A DNA stretch of 64,000 nt from Pseudomonas fluorescens (GCF_001307275.1 NZ_CP012831.1:62001-126000), one strand, 5' to 3'. Counted from the stretch's first letter, positions 1-9,388 are shown. The notes: generated from the sequence alone by a model not told the origin. Program-made: numbers and translations.

Positions 1-1414
1 GGTTGACGCGTCCGACCAGGTTCTTGAATTGAGATGGCGTCAGCTTTTGCTTCCCTTTGAAAAAATCAAAAACGAAGAGTCGTTCGATCGGCAGGTTCAC
101 CCCTTCCAGAAGCGTGGAGTTGCAGACCAGAAACCTCATCTGCTTGGAGCTACTGAAGAGGTTCTCCAAGTAAAGACGGATGGTGTCAGGGATCGAACCA
201 TGGTGGTACATAACCCCTTTGCGCAGGCAGCCGATCAGTTTGTAGCGTCGGTCAAAAAGCTCTCCTAGCTCGGCACAGGCCGTCTGGATCAGCGGACAAT
301 CTACGGGCGGCAGCACGGCTGCCAGTTCAACCGCAAATGACTCAATGCTTTTCTTCCTGTTGCCGTAAACGATGTTTTTGGACAGTGCTTCGCCTTTGAT
401 GAGCTCGAAGCAGTTGGCATACCTCCGATCGAACTCCATCCAGTCATTCAGGAAATGGTCATAGAGCTTGAGCTTCGTCTGGCCCCTCCCTGCCCTAAAA
501 TCCCTGATGTAGAAGCGCTCAGACTTGATGTACTCGTCGATCTTGAATCCGCTCGGGATCATGTCCAGGAAGCGCACACGGACGTTGAGTTCATCGCATA
601 GGAAGGGAGTCAGGAACTTGAATGATGTTTCCGGATTACGAGCCCCCAGGATGCACAGCATGGCAGCCAGTAACTCACTTCTGCGGTCGCTCTGCAGCAG
701 GTTGTGGGCCTCGTCGACGAAGACCATATCGAAGCTCAGCCCGGCGTTCTCGTTCAAGAGCCTGTTGAGCCGCTCCTGGGTCAGGACAAATGCCCTGTTC
801 TTTCGCTCAACCGAATACATCTCGGGGTGGGTCACCACCTTGCCCAACCCCTCAATGTCCGCGTAGATCAACCGTTTTTTCGTCTGGGCCAGCAGAGCCT
901 TAGAAGGCACGAGGATCAGGATCCGCTGCCCTGGATTTTCCCTCACCGATTGGATGATGAGCTCAGATTTACCGTAACTGGTCGGAGCAACCACGACTGA
1001 CGACTTACGGTACTCCGACTGAACGAATGTCCGCAGGGCATCTTGTTGCTCAGTCAGCACGATGCCTTGATCACGGAAGGTATCGATGTAGCTGCCCACG
1101 ATGTTTCGGATGAACGACTCGCTGCGGTGATCATCCTCCGGAAAGTAGCTGCTGATTACTGCTGAGACAGGGTGCAGACCACTGTTGAGTGCTACATCGT
1201 ACAGCGCCTGGTACTGACCCGAAGCGTTACCGTAAAACAGGATAATGCGGTAGCCGAGACGCCGAATTTCGAGGCTCTTGTGGTTAAGGAGCAGCACGGC
1301 GATCGCCAAAAGTTTCACAATCTCTGTGTTACCCAGTTCGTCTCCCTTGAGGAGTTGGAAATACAGATCCTTGAACTTGGTGTTGCCCAGTTTCCTGATA
1401 GTCAGCTCTTCCAT
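1..1414 (-). CDS. hamB: HamB, DEAD/DEAH-box helicase of a Hachiman defence system (partial, cut by window edge)
   Basis: The first 471 codons are present; the C-terminus lies beyond position 1. Reading the reverse strand, a superfamily 2 helicase core is clear: motif I APTSYGKS at about residues 143-150 and motif II DEAH at 234-237. The text between them (LILVPSKALLAQ) fits motif Ia. The ATG at 1412-1414 lies one base after the hamA stop codon, so the two are almost certainly co-transcribed and translationally coupled. In Hachiman, HamB is the helicase partner that holds or senses DNA and controls the HamA nuclease. The assignment follows from the pairing with a DUF1837 protein. A stand-alone repair helicase is possible but much less likely in this context. 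Confidence 0.85.
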   Translation of the reverse strand, partial: MEELTIRKLGNTKFKDLYFQLLKGDELGNTEIVKLLAIAVLLLNHKSLEIRRLGYRIILFYGNASGQYQALYDVALNSGLHPVSAVISSYFPEDDHRSESFIRNIVGSYIDTFRDQGIVLTEQQDALRTFVQSEYRKSSVVVAPTSYGKSELIIQSVRENPGQRILILVPSKALLAQTKKRLIYADIEGLGKVVTHPEMYSVERKNRAFVLTQERLNRLLNENAGLSFDMVFVDEAHNLLQSDRRSELLAAMLCILGARNPETSFKFLTPFLCDELNVRVRFLDMIPSGFKIDEYIKSERFYIRDFRAGRGQTKLKLYDHFLNDWMEFDRRYANCFELIKGEALSKNIVYGNRKKSIESFAVELAAVLPPVDCPLIQTACAELGELFDRRYKLIGCLRKGVMYHHGSIPDTIRLYLENLFSSSKQMRFLVCNSTLLEGVNLPIERLFVFDFFKGKQKLTPSQFKNLVGRVN

Positions 1415-1415
1415 G

Positions 1416-2216
1416 CTACTGCTCCGCCTCCTGCCTCAAAAACTCTTCCAGCTTTTCCATGGTGCCTTTGTGGAGGGACAGCACCCACACCGTTTTGAAC
1501 ACAGCTTCAGCTACCAGCTTGGTGGTGAAATTTGACACAGTATTTTCGGCGATAGCCTGGGACACTTCGCTGAACAGGGCAGAGACCAGAAACACATTGT
1601 TGTCCGAAGCACTCGCCCCGTCTTCTTCAGCCAAATCACCTTCCATCTCCAAGATCTCAATAACCGAGTCCCGGTAATTAGCTTTGTTGTGGATCGCATT
1701 TTTCGCAGCATTGATCGCGTTGAGCCAGTGATTGAGCTCCGGCTCAGCCAAACGCCTCTTGAGGTCATCCCGAGCCAAACGCAATTGCGCACTTGTGGCC
1801 GAGCAAGAAGTCTTGTCTGCCCCTCTGCCGCCCGACTTGACCTCGGTGATCCAGACGTTGTTGGTTGAGGTCTCGTATAGGAGGAGATCGAAGCCCTTCC
1901 GGATACTCTTCTCTTCCATATTGAAGAACGGGGAGACCACATCGAAGTTGGGGAAGAGCTTCAGAATGATGACGTGAGACAGGAGCTCACCCAGCATACC
2001 AATCCGGGTTTCCCAAGTTTTCTTGGAATAGCGCTCGTTCCAGAAGTGCTTAATCGTCGCAGGGTATTTGTAGATCGCCCTGTCCTTGCTGGCCTGATCA
2101 GCACCATGGCAGATACGGGTGAGGTTTTCCCTCAGCGCGAGCTTAAGCTCATCAGAAAAATTCTCGACACAACACAGCGCATACTGGTCTACCTGCTTGA
2201 AGCTCACGCCATCCAT
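1416..2216 (-). CDS. hamA: HamA, DUF1837 nuclease effector of a Hachiman defence system
   Basis: The protein has 266 residues. I recognise a DUF1837/HamA-type protein: a conserved Gly-Glu (G76-E77), Asp110 in KGFDLLLYE, and Glu125-x-Lys127 in ITEVKSGG, together a PD-(D/E)xK nuclease signature. Family knowledge: HamA degrades nucleic acid once released or activated by HamB during phage infection. The ATG at 2216 is preferred because AGGAAG lies about 5 bases upstream; an in-frame GTG at 2234 would add six residues but would place that ribosome-binding site inside the gene. The helicase gene follows after one base. It sits in an integrase-flanked region beside a tRNA, as expected of a mobile defence locus. 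The catalytic residues look intact, so nothing suggests decay. Confidence 0.87.
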   Translation of the reverse strand: MDGVSFKQVDQYALCCVENFSDELKLALRENLTRICHGADQASKDRAIYKYPATIKHFWNERYSKKTWETRIGMLGELLSHVIILKLFPNFDVVSPFFNMEEKSIRKGFDLLLYETSTNNVWITEVKSGGRGADKTSCSATSAQLRLARDDLKRRLAEPELNHWLNAINAAKNAIHNKANYRDSVIEILEMEGDLAEEDGASASDNNVFLVSALFSEVSQAIAENTVSNFTTKLVAEAVFKTVWVLSLHKGTMEKLEEFLRQEAEQ

Positions 2217-2236
2217 AACACTTCCTACAAACACTA

Positions 2237-2259
2237 AACCGCAGAATCCTCTTGCGGTT
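2237..2259 (-). promoter_or_regulatory. Inverted repeat in the hamA upstream region
   Basis: Two perfect 7-base arms, AACCGCA and TGCGGTT, are separated by 9 bases and lie about 20 bases before the hamA ATG. It could be an operator or a 5'-leader hairpin. There is no T-run, so a terminator is unlikely. Function is inferred only from position. Confidence 0.35.
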
Positions 2260-3162
2260 GCTGCGCGCGATCAATGATCCCGCCCTGAATAAGGGTAGGC
2301 ACCAGCTGAGCAGCCGTGCGCGCGAGTGAGATCTAGTCAGGGATGACCGATAGCGGCACTGTGCCAGCGTTACCGCAAGTTAGCGTGATTGACGGGACCG
2401 GTAAACAAGATCGGAGACTATTTTTGGTGCAAATCGTCGGAGTTTGCGTAACAGCTGTATAAATATCCAATTGTTCGTAGGTCAATCAGCGTCGGACTGA
2501 AAGATACGCAGCACTGTAGACAGCCCCATCCAACGCCGCTGGTCATTCCCGACTGAGAGGTAGGCAGCGTGAGCCACTCCCCCGCACTTATGAACTACTG
2601 AAAGCCATCTGAATCCATCTGGCTCTGTCGGAAATCGCCACTCGCGAACCTGATGCACTGGGGCAAAATTGGGGGCACATTTGAATTTTTTCCGCCTGAA
2701 AATACCTTCCTAGAGCCAAGTCAAAATGTTTTTCGGATATAACGACCTTGACTGTATTTACAGGCTTGGGATTCATCAAGCTTTCCGACGGGCTCAGCAT
2801 CAACCTCAATCACGTAAGGACGGCATCCATAGCTCTAGCAATTAGGTTAATGCGTGTGATCGCGGCCCGAGCTTCCATCACCAGGAAGTTGATAGCCCCC
2901 ATCGAAAAGAACCTCCGCCGTGGGAAGCATGTGCTATCCGATGACTCTACCGGAGTCTGAGCGACTGTCCGGATCACCTCACCAGCAATAGAAAGCTCCG
3001 CGCTCCCTACAGCCGTAACCCTAAGCTTGCCTTGCGGAATGTCCAGATAGGCAACCCACTGATGAATGTCTTCGCATCTTCAGACTCTCGAACGCCATCT
3101 GAGACGGCATACCGAGATCCACGATATCCGTGGGAGTAAATGTGGGAGTAATTTTCAGATAT
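2260..3162. other. Gene-poor island segment
   Basis: About 900 bases with only short, unrecognised open frames on both strands. The composition looks more AT-rich than the core genes. Near its right end is a direct repeat of GTGGGAGTAA (3130-3139 and 3142-3151), 12 bases apart from start to start, which may be an integrase arm-site or attachment-region remnant. I could not assign any gene here. Confidence 0.5.
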
Positions 3163-3190
3163 GAAAAAGCCGAACTGATTAGAGTTCGGC
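3163..3190 (-). terminator. Rho-independent terminator after the tRNA-Pro remnant
   Basis: On the reverse strand an 8-bp hairpin (GCCGAACT / AGTTCGGC, 6-base loop) is followed by a run of five T. It lies about 20 bases after the CCA end of the tRNA-Pro fragment, the normal place for a tRNA terminator. This suggests the fragment still carries its original downstream flank. Confidence 0.7.
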
Positions 3191-3207
3191 TAAGTCATTG
3201 AATTAAA

Positions 3208-3257
3208 TGGTCGGGACGGAGTGATTCGAACACTCGACCTCTAGCACCCCATGCGAG
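3208..3257 (-). pseudogene. 3' fragment of tRNA-Pro(GGG), attachment-site scar
   Basis: Read on the reverse strand the sequence gives an anticodon loop ATGGGGT (anticodon GGG), 3' anticodon stem GCTAG, T-arm GAGTG-TTCGAAT-CACTC and acceptor CGTCCCG followed by ACCA. This is the 3' half of a bacterial tRNA-Pro(GGG). The 5' anticodon stem is degenerate (CTCGC where CTAGC is expected), and the D-arm and 5' acceptor strand are missing, so it cannot be a working tRNA. Such 3'-end copies are the usual footprint of tyrosine-integrase insertion into a tRNA gene. Confidence 0.75.
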
Positions 3258-3306
3258 GGGTAGATTAATTCCATGTTTATCCGCCGGCCGTATCTGCCGA
3301 ACGCAT

Positions 3307-3330
3307 AAAAAACCCGGCACGAAGCCGGGT
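3307..3330 (-). terminator. Rho-independent terminator downstream of the integrase
   Basis: Arms ACCCGGC and GCCGGGT are separated by 5 bases. On the reverse strand the hairpin is followed by a run of six T. It lies about 225 bases after the integrase stop codon and points the same way. The stretch between it and the integrase stop (3331-3555) holds no gene I can support. Confidence 0.7.
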
Positions 3331-3555
3331 GATTACCCGCCCCTCAAAAACACAGCCCCCAAATGAGAGGGATGGAGAGCTGATAAGAGAACGCGGGAAC
3401 GGAATATTGCCAAATGGTGTCTTCCTGCGCAATAGAATCCTCTAGCCGACCAACTCCGAAACATCAGGCGACGTGTGTAGTCCACGCATTCAGGAGTAGC
3501 GCTAGATGACCCCAAGGAAGCAGCCACATTCGTTATCACCGCACGAGACAGCACC

Positions 3556-5397
3556 TCAGCTTGAGCCTAGGGCACTGCAAACGATCCGCGCGGTTACATC
3601 GAAATTCTCCTTAGTAAGCACATCGATTGGCGCGCGACCTTTTAATCGCTCATGAGGTTTACAAAGAGCGCCATAAAGCCTCCACCCATCAACATCCGGA
3701 AACCGCGCTAACGCAGCAAGTACCAACTTGTGCCGCAGTGGATCAAGCTGCCAATCAGGAATGCGCTGACCGCGATTCCCAAGGCTCAGAGACAGCAGGT
3801 GCCGAGCCTTGATATCGCGGTTGATCTGATCTCGGGATTTGCCTGCCAGCTTGGCGAAGACAAGCAGCGGCAGACTACTCGAAGCTTCATAAGTGGCGAG
3901 CATCTCGGCGCGCTGACGTTGTATGTCTGATACCTGGGGTTCGCGCAGCTGTCCAGTCTGCGTTGGAGCAGGTAGGACAGGTGGATGCTGAGCCGCATTA
4001 AGGACCGGTTCGTTGCTGATGGACATTGTGGAGACTGGGACGGTCGTCGCGGGGGAGCCGCTGTTGTACAGAACGGCGTTTGCGTTCGCGTTTTCCAACG
4101 AAGGTAACGAAGCTGCCCCCTCTAAACGAATAGTCAGCGGAGAACTTGCCGCTTTTAGCTGGCCCTGCCCCCATAGATCCAGACGGTTCGCCCAATCCTG
4201 CATCATGGTCCGGCGCTGCTCGACGTACTCCGCGTGGTTGTAAGCCGCACTCACCTTATCCGGATCAGCATGAGAAAGCTGAGCATCCACCCACACCTTC
4301 GGGTAGCCGATCTCGTTCAGCGCCGTCGAGATCGTCGCCCTCATCCCATGACCCGTGAGTTGATCGGCGTACCCCATCCGGCGTAACGCGCCGTTCAGCG
4401 TGTTTTCGCTGATGCGCTTGCTCAGGTCGCTTCGATGCGCAAACAAGTAGCGCTGTGCGGGGACAACCTGGTCCAGCAAGTGACGCACGATCTCCAGCGC
4501 CTGAACCGACAGCGGGACAATGTACGGCGGCACATTTTGAATCTGCTTACCTGGCTTCCGCATCGCTAGCTGGAGTTGTTTCACCACTTCCGCCGGTATG
4601 ACCCACAAGCGCTTCTCCAGATCGAACTGGTCTGGTGTCGCCAACCGCAACTCGCCCGTGCGGACACCGGTCAGCAGCAACAACCGAAGGCCAAGCCGCG
4701 TTTGGCTGGCGCCACCGTAATTTCGAAGAGCAACCATCAATCCTGGGAGCTCGTCCATTCGGAGAAATGGATTGTGCGTAACAGGAGGTTTGGGAAGTGC
4801 GACCACATCAAGGTCTGAAGCCGGGTTGTGTTCCAGTCCCTCGATTTTCACCAGCGCATAGCGGAACAATTGGTTGAACCAGGTCCGGCATTTTTCGGCG
4901 GTCGTTAAGGCCTTGCGCTGTTCGATCCTGCTCAGTAAATCTAGCAGATCGTGACGATTGATATCGTAGATAGACCGCCCGCCCAGGCTGGGCAGGACGT
5001 CTTTATTGAAGATTCTCAATATCTGCGAGAGCGTGCTTTGACGCCCTTCCTTCAGGCTCAGCCTGCGGAACTCCACCCACTGATTGAACACCGCCTCGAA
5101 GGTGTGCTCCTTCGCAGCATGAACAGCAAGCCGCTGTTGTTTGCGATGCTCATAGGGATTGATGCCTTGGGCAACCAAGGTACGGGCTTCATCACGACGG
5201 GTACGGGCTTCTTTAAGCCCAATTTGGGGATAACTACCGAGGGACATGCGCTTCTGCTTGCCCGCCCAGTAGTAGCGGAAGAGCCAGACTTTGCCGCCTC
5301 TGGCCGTCACATTGAGTGTGAGACCATCACTGTCGCCGAGGGTGTAGTCATTACCGGTGATTCGGGCGTGCCGAACTGTCATTTCTGAGAGTGCCAT
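3556..5397 (-). CDS. P4-type tyrosine integrase of a genomic island, with a long C-terminal extension
   Basis: The protein has 613 residues. The N-terminus (about 1-90) is the DUF4102-type arm-binding domain common in island integrases, followed by a SAM-like core-binding region (about 95-190). The catalytic tyrosine recombinase domain carries Arg246 (TGVRTGEL), His350-x-x-Arg353 (GHGMR), His376 and a probable nucleophile Tyr386 (AAYNHAEY). Typical P4-family integrases end near residue 400-420; here about 200 further residues follow, rich in Ala/Pro at first and then with a more ordered tail I do not recognise. The gene starts about 220 bases from the 3' end of tRNA-Gly and reads away from it. 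It probably catalyses excision and integration of the island at that tRNA. Confidence 0.92.
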   Translation of the reverse strand: MALSEMTVRHARITGNDYTLGDSDGLTLNVTARGGKVWLFRYYWAGKQKRMSLGSYPQIGLKEARTRRDEARTLVAQGINPYEHRKQQRLAVHAAKEHTFEAVFNQWVEFRRLSLKEGRQSTLSQILRIFNKDVLPSLGGRSIYDINRHDLLDLLSRIEQRKALTTAEKCRTWFNQLFRYALVKIEGLEHNPASDLDVVALPKPPVTHNPFLRMDELPGLMVALRNYGGASQTRLGLRLLLLTGVRTGELRLATPDQFDLEKRLWVIPAEVVKQLQLAMRKPGKQIQNVPPYIVPLSVQALEIVRHLLDQVVPAQRYLFAHRSDLSKRISENTLNGALRRMGYADQLTGHGMRATISTALNEIGYPKVWVDAQLSHADPDKVSAAYNHAEYVEQRRTMMQDWANRLDLWGQGQLKAASSPLTIRLEGAASLPSLENANANAVLYNSGSPATTVPVSTMSISNEPVLNAAQHPPVLPAPTQTGQLREPQVSDIQRQRAEMLATYEASSSLPLLVFAKLAGKSRDQINRDIKARHLLSLSLGNRGQRIPDWQLDPLRHKLVLAALARFPDVDGWRLYGALCKPHERLKGRAPIDVLTKENFDVTARIVCSALGSS

Positions 5398-5551
5398 CGC
5401 GAGCTCCTGAACAGAGTCAGGGCCAGATGCTCGTCTCGTTGCGCAAACTGCTCCAGCAACAAACCGATTCAGTGCTCGTCAGAATTCTGGACTCAATTCT
5501 GGACTTAAACGCACCGGATAGTGCTGGATTTCAGTGGTTCCCGCTGGAACG

Positions 5552-5572
5552 AAAAAAGGGCCTAAAGGCCCT
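5552..5572 (-). terminator. Rho-independent terminator after tRNA-Gly
   Basis: The hairpin AGGGCCT-AAA-GGCCCT is followed by a run of six T on the reverse strand, between tRNA-Gly and the integrase start. It would end the tRNA-Gly transcript and shield the integrase from it. Confidence 0.7.
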
Positions 5573-5619
5573 GATTTCAATCACTTACAGAATTCAGTGG
5601 AACTCTGTAGCGCAATATT

Positions 5620-5695
<76 letters not shown>

Positions 5696-5710
5696 GTCTT
5701 GGTGTGGCGC

Positions 5711-5738
5711 ATTCTATAGATTCAGATTACGCCGTCAA
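5711..5738 (-). promoter_or_regulatory. Probable promoter of tRNA-Gly
   Basis: On the reverse strand, TTGACG (-35) is separated by 16 bases from TAGAAT (-10), ending about 15 bases before the mature tRNA 5' end. A good sigma-70 match in the right place. Confidence 0.6.
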
Positions 5739-5758
5739 CCCTTTGATTCAAAAAAGTT

Positions 5759-6319
5759 TTATTTCGGGTCCACGTCAGTCCGCAGATGCGGCCAGGCGGC
5801 GCGCAGGTATTGGACCATCGACCACAACGTCAGCCCAGCGGAAACCAGCAGCAGTGCGTAACCCAGCAGCACCCAGAAGCTGAAGTCCGACGGGTTGGCC
5901 AGCAGGATCACCAGCGCGAGCATCTGCGCGGCGGTTTTCCATTTGCCGAGGTTCGACACGGCGACCTGGGCACGGGCGCCCAGCTCGGCCATCCATTCCC
6001 GGAGTGCCGAGACGACGATTTCGCGGCCAATGATCACCGCCGCCGGCAAGGTCAGCCAGAGGTTGCCATGTTCCTGCACCAGCAGCACCAGGGCCACCGC
6101 GACCATCAGCTTGTCGGCCACCGGATCGAGGAACGCGCCGAAGGGCGTGCTCTGCTCCAGGCGTCGGGCCAGGTAACCATCCAGCCAGTCCGTCGCGGCG
6201 GCGAAGGCGAAGACCGAGGCGGAGGCCACGTAGCTCCAGTGGTACGGCAAATAGAACAGCAATATGAAGATCGGGATGAGCAGGACGCGTAGAACGGTAA
6301 TCAGGTTTGGGATATTCAT
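5759..6319 (-). CDS. pgsA: CDP-diacylglycerol-glycerol-3-phosphate 3-phosphatidyltransferase
   Basis: This 186-residue integral membrane enzyme transfers a phosphatidyl group from CDP-diacylglycerol to glycerol-3-phosphate, the committed step to phosphatidylglycerol and cardiolipin. The CDP-alcohol phosphotransferase signature is complete: D-x2-DG-x2-AR-x8-G-x3-D-x3-D, visible as [10 protein letters not shown] then GAFLDPVAD. Several hydrophobic segments flank it. I start at the ATG at 6319 (MNIPNLITV), the usual family start, rather than the GTG two codons earlier. It follows uvrC by about 30 bases in the conserved gacA-uvrC-pgsA order. Confidence 0.96.
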   Translation of the reverse strand: MNIPNLITVLRVLLIPIFILLFYLPYHWSYVASASVFAFAAATDWLDGYLARRLEQSTPFGAFLDPVADKLMVAVALVLLVQEHGNLWLTLPAAVIIGREIVVSALREWMAELGARAQVAVSNLGKWKTAAQMLALVILLANPSDFSFWVLLGYALLLVSAGLTLWSMVQYLRAAWPHLRTDVDPK

Positions 6320-6351
6320 CGGCACAACTGGCTACGAGGTTGACGGGCATT

Positions 6352-8175
6352 CTACTCGCTATGCAGGTTTGCATAAATCGACTCTGCGAGCTTTTTACTG
6401 ATACCGGGTGCTTTGGCTATCTCCTCGATGCTGGCACGAGACAGTTCCTGCAATCCACCAAAATGTTTCAACAAGTCGCGACGGCGCGTCGGGCCGACGC
6501 CTGCCACACCTTCAAGTGTAGACGTACGGCGCGTCTTGCCACGGCGGGCACGGTGTCCGGTGATGGCGAAACGGTGGGCTTCGTCGCGAATCTGTTGGAT
6601 CAGGTGCAGCGCTGGCGAATCGCCCTTGAGGGTGAATTCATGGGCGGCATCGTTCAGGTACAAGGTCTCGAAACCGGCCTTGCGTGTCGCGCCCTTGGCC
6701 ACGCCGAGCAGGATCAGGTCGGGAACCATCAACTCATTGAGCACATCGCGGGCCATGGACAACTGGCCCTTGCCGCCGTCCACCAGGAGGATATCCGGCA
6801 ACTTGCCCTCCCCGTCCTTCAGCTTGCCGAAGCGCCGCATCAGCGCCTGGTGCATCGCCGCGTAGTCATCGCCCGGTGTGACGCCTTCGATGTTGTAACG
6901 GCGGTAGTCGGACTTGATCGGGCCTTCGGGACCGAACACCACGCAGGAGGCCACGGTCGCCTCGCCGCTGGAATGGCTGATGTCGTAGCACTCCAGGCGT
7001 TGCGGTGGCTCATCCAGATTGAGGACATCGGCCAGGGCATCGAACCGCGCGGCCACGTGTTGACGGTTGGCCAGGCGCGCGCCCAGGGCCTGTTCGGCGT
7101 TGGTCACGGCCAGTTGCTGCCAACGGGCACGGGTGCCGCGAACGCGGTGGCTGATGGTCAGTTCACGACCGCGGAGCTTGTCGATGGCTTCGATCAGGGC
7201 CGGGAAATCTTCATGGACCACGTTGACGATCAACTCGGCCGGCAAGTCCCGTTCCGGACTGCTGATGTAGTACTGGCCCAGGAAAGCCGCCATGACCTCG
7301 GCCACGTCTTCCTCGATACCCACTTGGGGAAAGAAGTTCTTGCTGCCCAGCACACGACCACCGCGCACGCTGATCAAATGCACGCAGGCGCCGCCCGGGT
7401 TGATGAACGCCGCGATCACATCGACATCGCCGCTGCCGCCTTCCATGCTTTGCTGGTCCTGCACACGGCGCAACAGGCCAATCTGGTCGCGCAGCTCGGC
7501 GGCGCGTTCGAATTCAAGGTTGACCGCCGCGTCCTCCATGGCTGCCGACAGCTCGTCGGTCAGTGCATTGCTGCGACCCTCCAGGAACATCACCGAGTGA
7601 CGCACGTCCTCGGCGTAGACCTGGGGCTCGACAAACCCCACGCAAGGCGCCTTGCAGCGCTTGATCTGATACTGCAGGCAGGGCCGGGTGCGGTTCTTGT
7701 AGTAGCTGTCTTCACACTGGCGAACGAAGAAGGTCTTCTGCAGCAGGCTGAGGCTTTCACGAATCGCCCCGGCGCTGGGATAAGGGCCGAAATACCTGCC
7801 CTTGGCCTTCTTGGCACCCCGATGAATGCTCAGGCGCGGAAACGCCCCGTCGGACAGAAACACGTAGGGGTAGGATTTGTCGTCGCGCAGCAGGATGTTG
7901 TACGGCGGGCGCCATTCCTTGATCAGCGTCTGTTCGAGCAGCAGGGCCTCGGTTTCATTGGCGGTGATCGTCGTTTCGATTTGCGCGATGCGCCCCACCA
8001 GGGCAGAGGTCTTCGGGGCCAGGCCGGTCTTGCGAAAGTAGCTGGCCAGGCGTTTCTTGAGGTTCTTGGCCTTGCCGACATAAAGCAGGCGCGCCTCGCT
8101 GTCGAACATGCGGTACACGCCGGGACGACCGCTGCAGGTGGAGAGGAACGCGCCGGGATCAAACAATTCAGTCAT
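6352..8175 (-). CDS. uvrC: Excinuclease ABC subunit C
   Basis: The protein has 607 residues, normal for UvrC. It makes both incisions around bulky DNA lesions after UvrB loading in nucleotide excision repair. The order seen is an N-terminal GIY-YIG-like nuclease (GVYRMFD and [14 protein letters not shown], about 17-45), a central UVR motif region (about 200-235), an RNase H-like nuclease domain with YDISH, and a C-terminal helix-hairpin-helix ([16 protein letters not shown]). It begins two bases after the gacA stop, so the two are co-transcribed, as known for the uvrY/gacA-uvrC pair. Confidence 0.97.
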   Translation of the reverse strand: MTELFDPGAFLSTCSGRPGVYRMFDSEARLLYVGKAKNLKKRLASYFRKTGLAPKTSALVGRIAQIETTITANETEALLLEQTLIKEWRPPYNILLRDDKSYPYVFLSDGAFPRLSIHRGAKKAKGRYFGPYPSAGAIRESLSLLQKTFFVRQCEDSYYKNRTRPCLQYQIKRCKAPCVGFVEPQVYAEDVRHSVMFLEGRSNALTDELSAAMEDAAVNLEFERAAELRDQIGLLRRVQDQQSMEGGSGDVDVIAAFINPGGACVHLISVRGGRVLGSKNFFPQVGIEEDVAEVMAAFLGQYYISSPERDLPAELIVNVVHEDFPALIEAIDKLRGRELTISHRVRGTRARWQQLAVTNAEQALGARLANRQHVAARFDALADVLNLDEPPQRLECYDISHSSGEATVASCVVFGPEGPIKSDYRRYNIEGVTPGDDYAAMHQALMRRFGKLKDGEGKLPDILLVDGGKGQLSMARDVLNELMVPDLILLGVAKGATRKAGFETLYLNDAAHEFTLKGDSPALHLIQQIRDEAHRFAITGHRARRGKTRRTSTLEGVAGVGPTRRRDLLKHFGGLQELSRASIEEIAKAPGISKKLAESIYANLHSE

Positions 8176-8177
8176 TT

Positions 8178-8819
8178 TCAGGCGCTGGCATCGACCATGC
8201 CGTGGCGCACCGCCAACAGTGTCAATTCGACGTCACTGCTGATCGAAAGCTTCTCGAAGATACGGTAACGGTAGGTGTTGACGGTCTTGGGGGACAGGCA
8301 CAGCTTGTCGGAGATGATCTGTACCTTCTGGCAACCGACAATCATCAGGGCAATCTGGATTTCCCGTTCCGACAGCGCATCGAAAGGCGAATCGTTGGTC
8401 GGCTGGAACGACTTGATCGCCAACTGCTGGGCGATTTGCGGGCTGATGTAGCGTTGCCCGGCAAAAACCAGACGAATGGCCTGGACCATTTCGTTCAAGC
8501 CAGCGCCCTTGGTGAGGTAGCCCGCCGCGCCCGCTTGCAACAGCCGGGTGGGGAATGGGTCCTCTTCGCAGACGGTTACCGCGACCACCTTGATGTCCGG
8601 GTGACTGCGCAGCAGCTTGCGCGTGGCTTCAAGGCCGCCGATGCCAGGCATCTTGACGTCCATCAATACCACGTCGGGTTTCAATTCACGTGCCTTGATC
8701 AGGGACTCTTCCCCGGATTCAGCCTGACCAACTACCTGCAGGCCGTCGATGTCAGCCAGCATTCGTGTAATGCCCGTACGGACGAGATCATGGTCATCGA
8801 CCACTAACACCCTAATCAA
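8178..8819 (-). CDS. gacA: Response regulator GacA
   Basis: This 213-residue NarL/LuxR-type regulator has an N-terminal receiver domain with acidic residues D8-D9 and phospho-acceptor Asp54 (VLMDVKMPG), and a C-terminal LuxR-type helix-turn-helix (about 149-208; LSEREIQ and [13 protein letters not shown]). In pseudomonads GacA, activated by the sensor GacS, switches on small RNAs that sequester RsmA/RsmE, controlling exoproducts and secondary metabolism. The gene leads the gacA-uvrC-pgsA block. The sequence is intact, which matters because spontaneous gac mutants are common in cultured strains. Confidence 0.96.
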   Translation of the reverse strand: MIRVLVVDDHDLVRTGITRMLADIDGLQVVGQAESGEESLIKARELKPDVVLMDVKMPGIGGLEATRKLLRSHPDIKVVAVTVCEEDPFPTRLLQAGAAGYLTKGAGLNEMVQAIRLVFAGQRYISPQIAQQLAIKSFQPTNDSPFDALSEREIQIALMIVGCQKVQIISDKLCLSPKTVNTYRYRIFEKLSISSDVELTLLAVRHGMVDASA

Positions 8820-8946
8820 GCAGACACCTCACGATTTGGTCTTATTTGGGTTGCACAACACCTTAGCAAAAAGCATCCGGCAGACCTAGCGCAAAGGGAC
8901 AGATAAAAGTTACAACGCATCTTTAATCGGCACGACATCCGAGGCG

Positions 8947-9381
8947 TCAAGCACCGATGTCTCGCTGCATCCTCAGGAAACACTCGTCCTCGCCCACGAC
9001 ACGCAGGCCCATGCGTTCGTATAACGCCCTGGCGGGATTGTCCTTGAACACCGTCAGGCGCAGCGCCGGGCGCCGTTCCAGCGCCACCAGGCCCCAAACC
9101 TGTCCGATCGTCCAGGTACCGGCGCCCTGCCCGCGGAACGCCTCGTTTATCTGCAGCTCACGGATATACAACGCCCGGGCATCCCGACTGAGGCTGACAA
9201 AGCCCAGCGCCTGGCCTTCACGACTGATTATCCAGTTCTGGCGAATGATCCAGGCCAGGTCGAACGCTTCGTCCTGCCAGAGCAAATCATGCCTGAGGTA
9301 ATAAGGAAGCATGTTGTCGCAGGTCAGTTGCCGGGCGAAGTCGATGTCCCCGTTCGTTGCAGCACGCCACTCGAAGCTCAT
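8947..9381 (-). CDS. GNAT-family N-acetyltransferase
   Basis: This 144-residue single-domain protein has the acetyl-CoA binding motif A (RGQGAG, about residue 83) after a beta strand (ALYIRELQI), and a typical C-terminal motif NPARALYERMGL. It should move an acetyl group from acetyl-CoA to an amine, but the substrate cannot be read from sequence. It is followed by about 130 bases before gacA and is preceded, 7 bases upstream, by the nitrilase-family gene on the same strand, with which it probably forms an operon. Confidence 0.85.
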   Translation of the reverse strand: MSFEWRAATNGDIDFARQLTCDNMLPYYLRHDLLWQDEAFDLAWIIRQNWIISREGQALGFVSLSRDARALYIRELQINEAFRGQGAGTWTIGQVWGLVALERRPALRLTVFKDNPARALYERMGLRVVGEDECFLRMQRDIGA

Positions 9382-9388
9382 GAAGACC

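Noticed and set aside
2588..2960. Short open frames on both strands between hamA and the integrase
   Set aside because: They overlap each other, lack good ribosome-binding sites and match no family I recognise.
3208..3257. Functional tRNA at the island end
   Set aside because: The 5' acceptor strand and D-arm are missing, so only a 3' remnant of tRNA-Pro can be claimed.
3333..3554. A 73-codon frame just after the integrase
   Set aside because: It lies between the integrase stop and its terminator, with no start signals or domain; probably chance.
6307..8268. A 653-codon + strand frame across uvrC
   Set aside because: Antisense shadow of uvrC, with no recognisable domain.
8816..9097. A 93-codon frame across the gacA upstream region and GNAT gene
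   Set aside because: Mostly an alternative frame of the GNAT gene and low-complexity.
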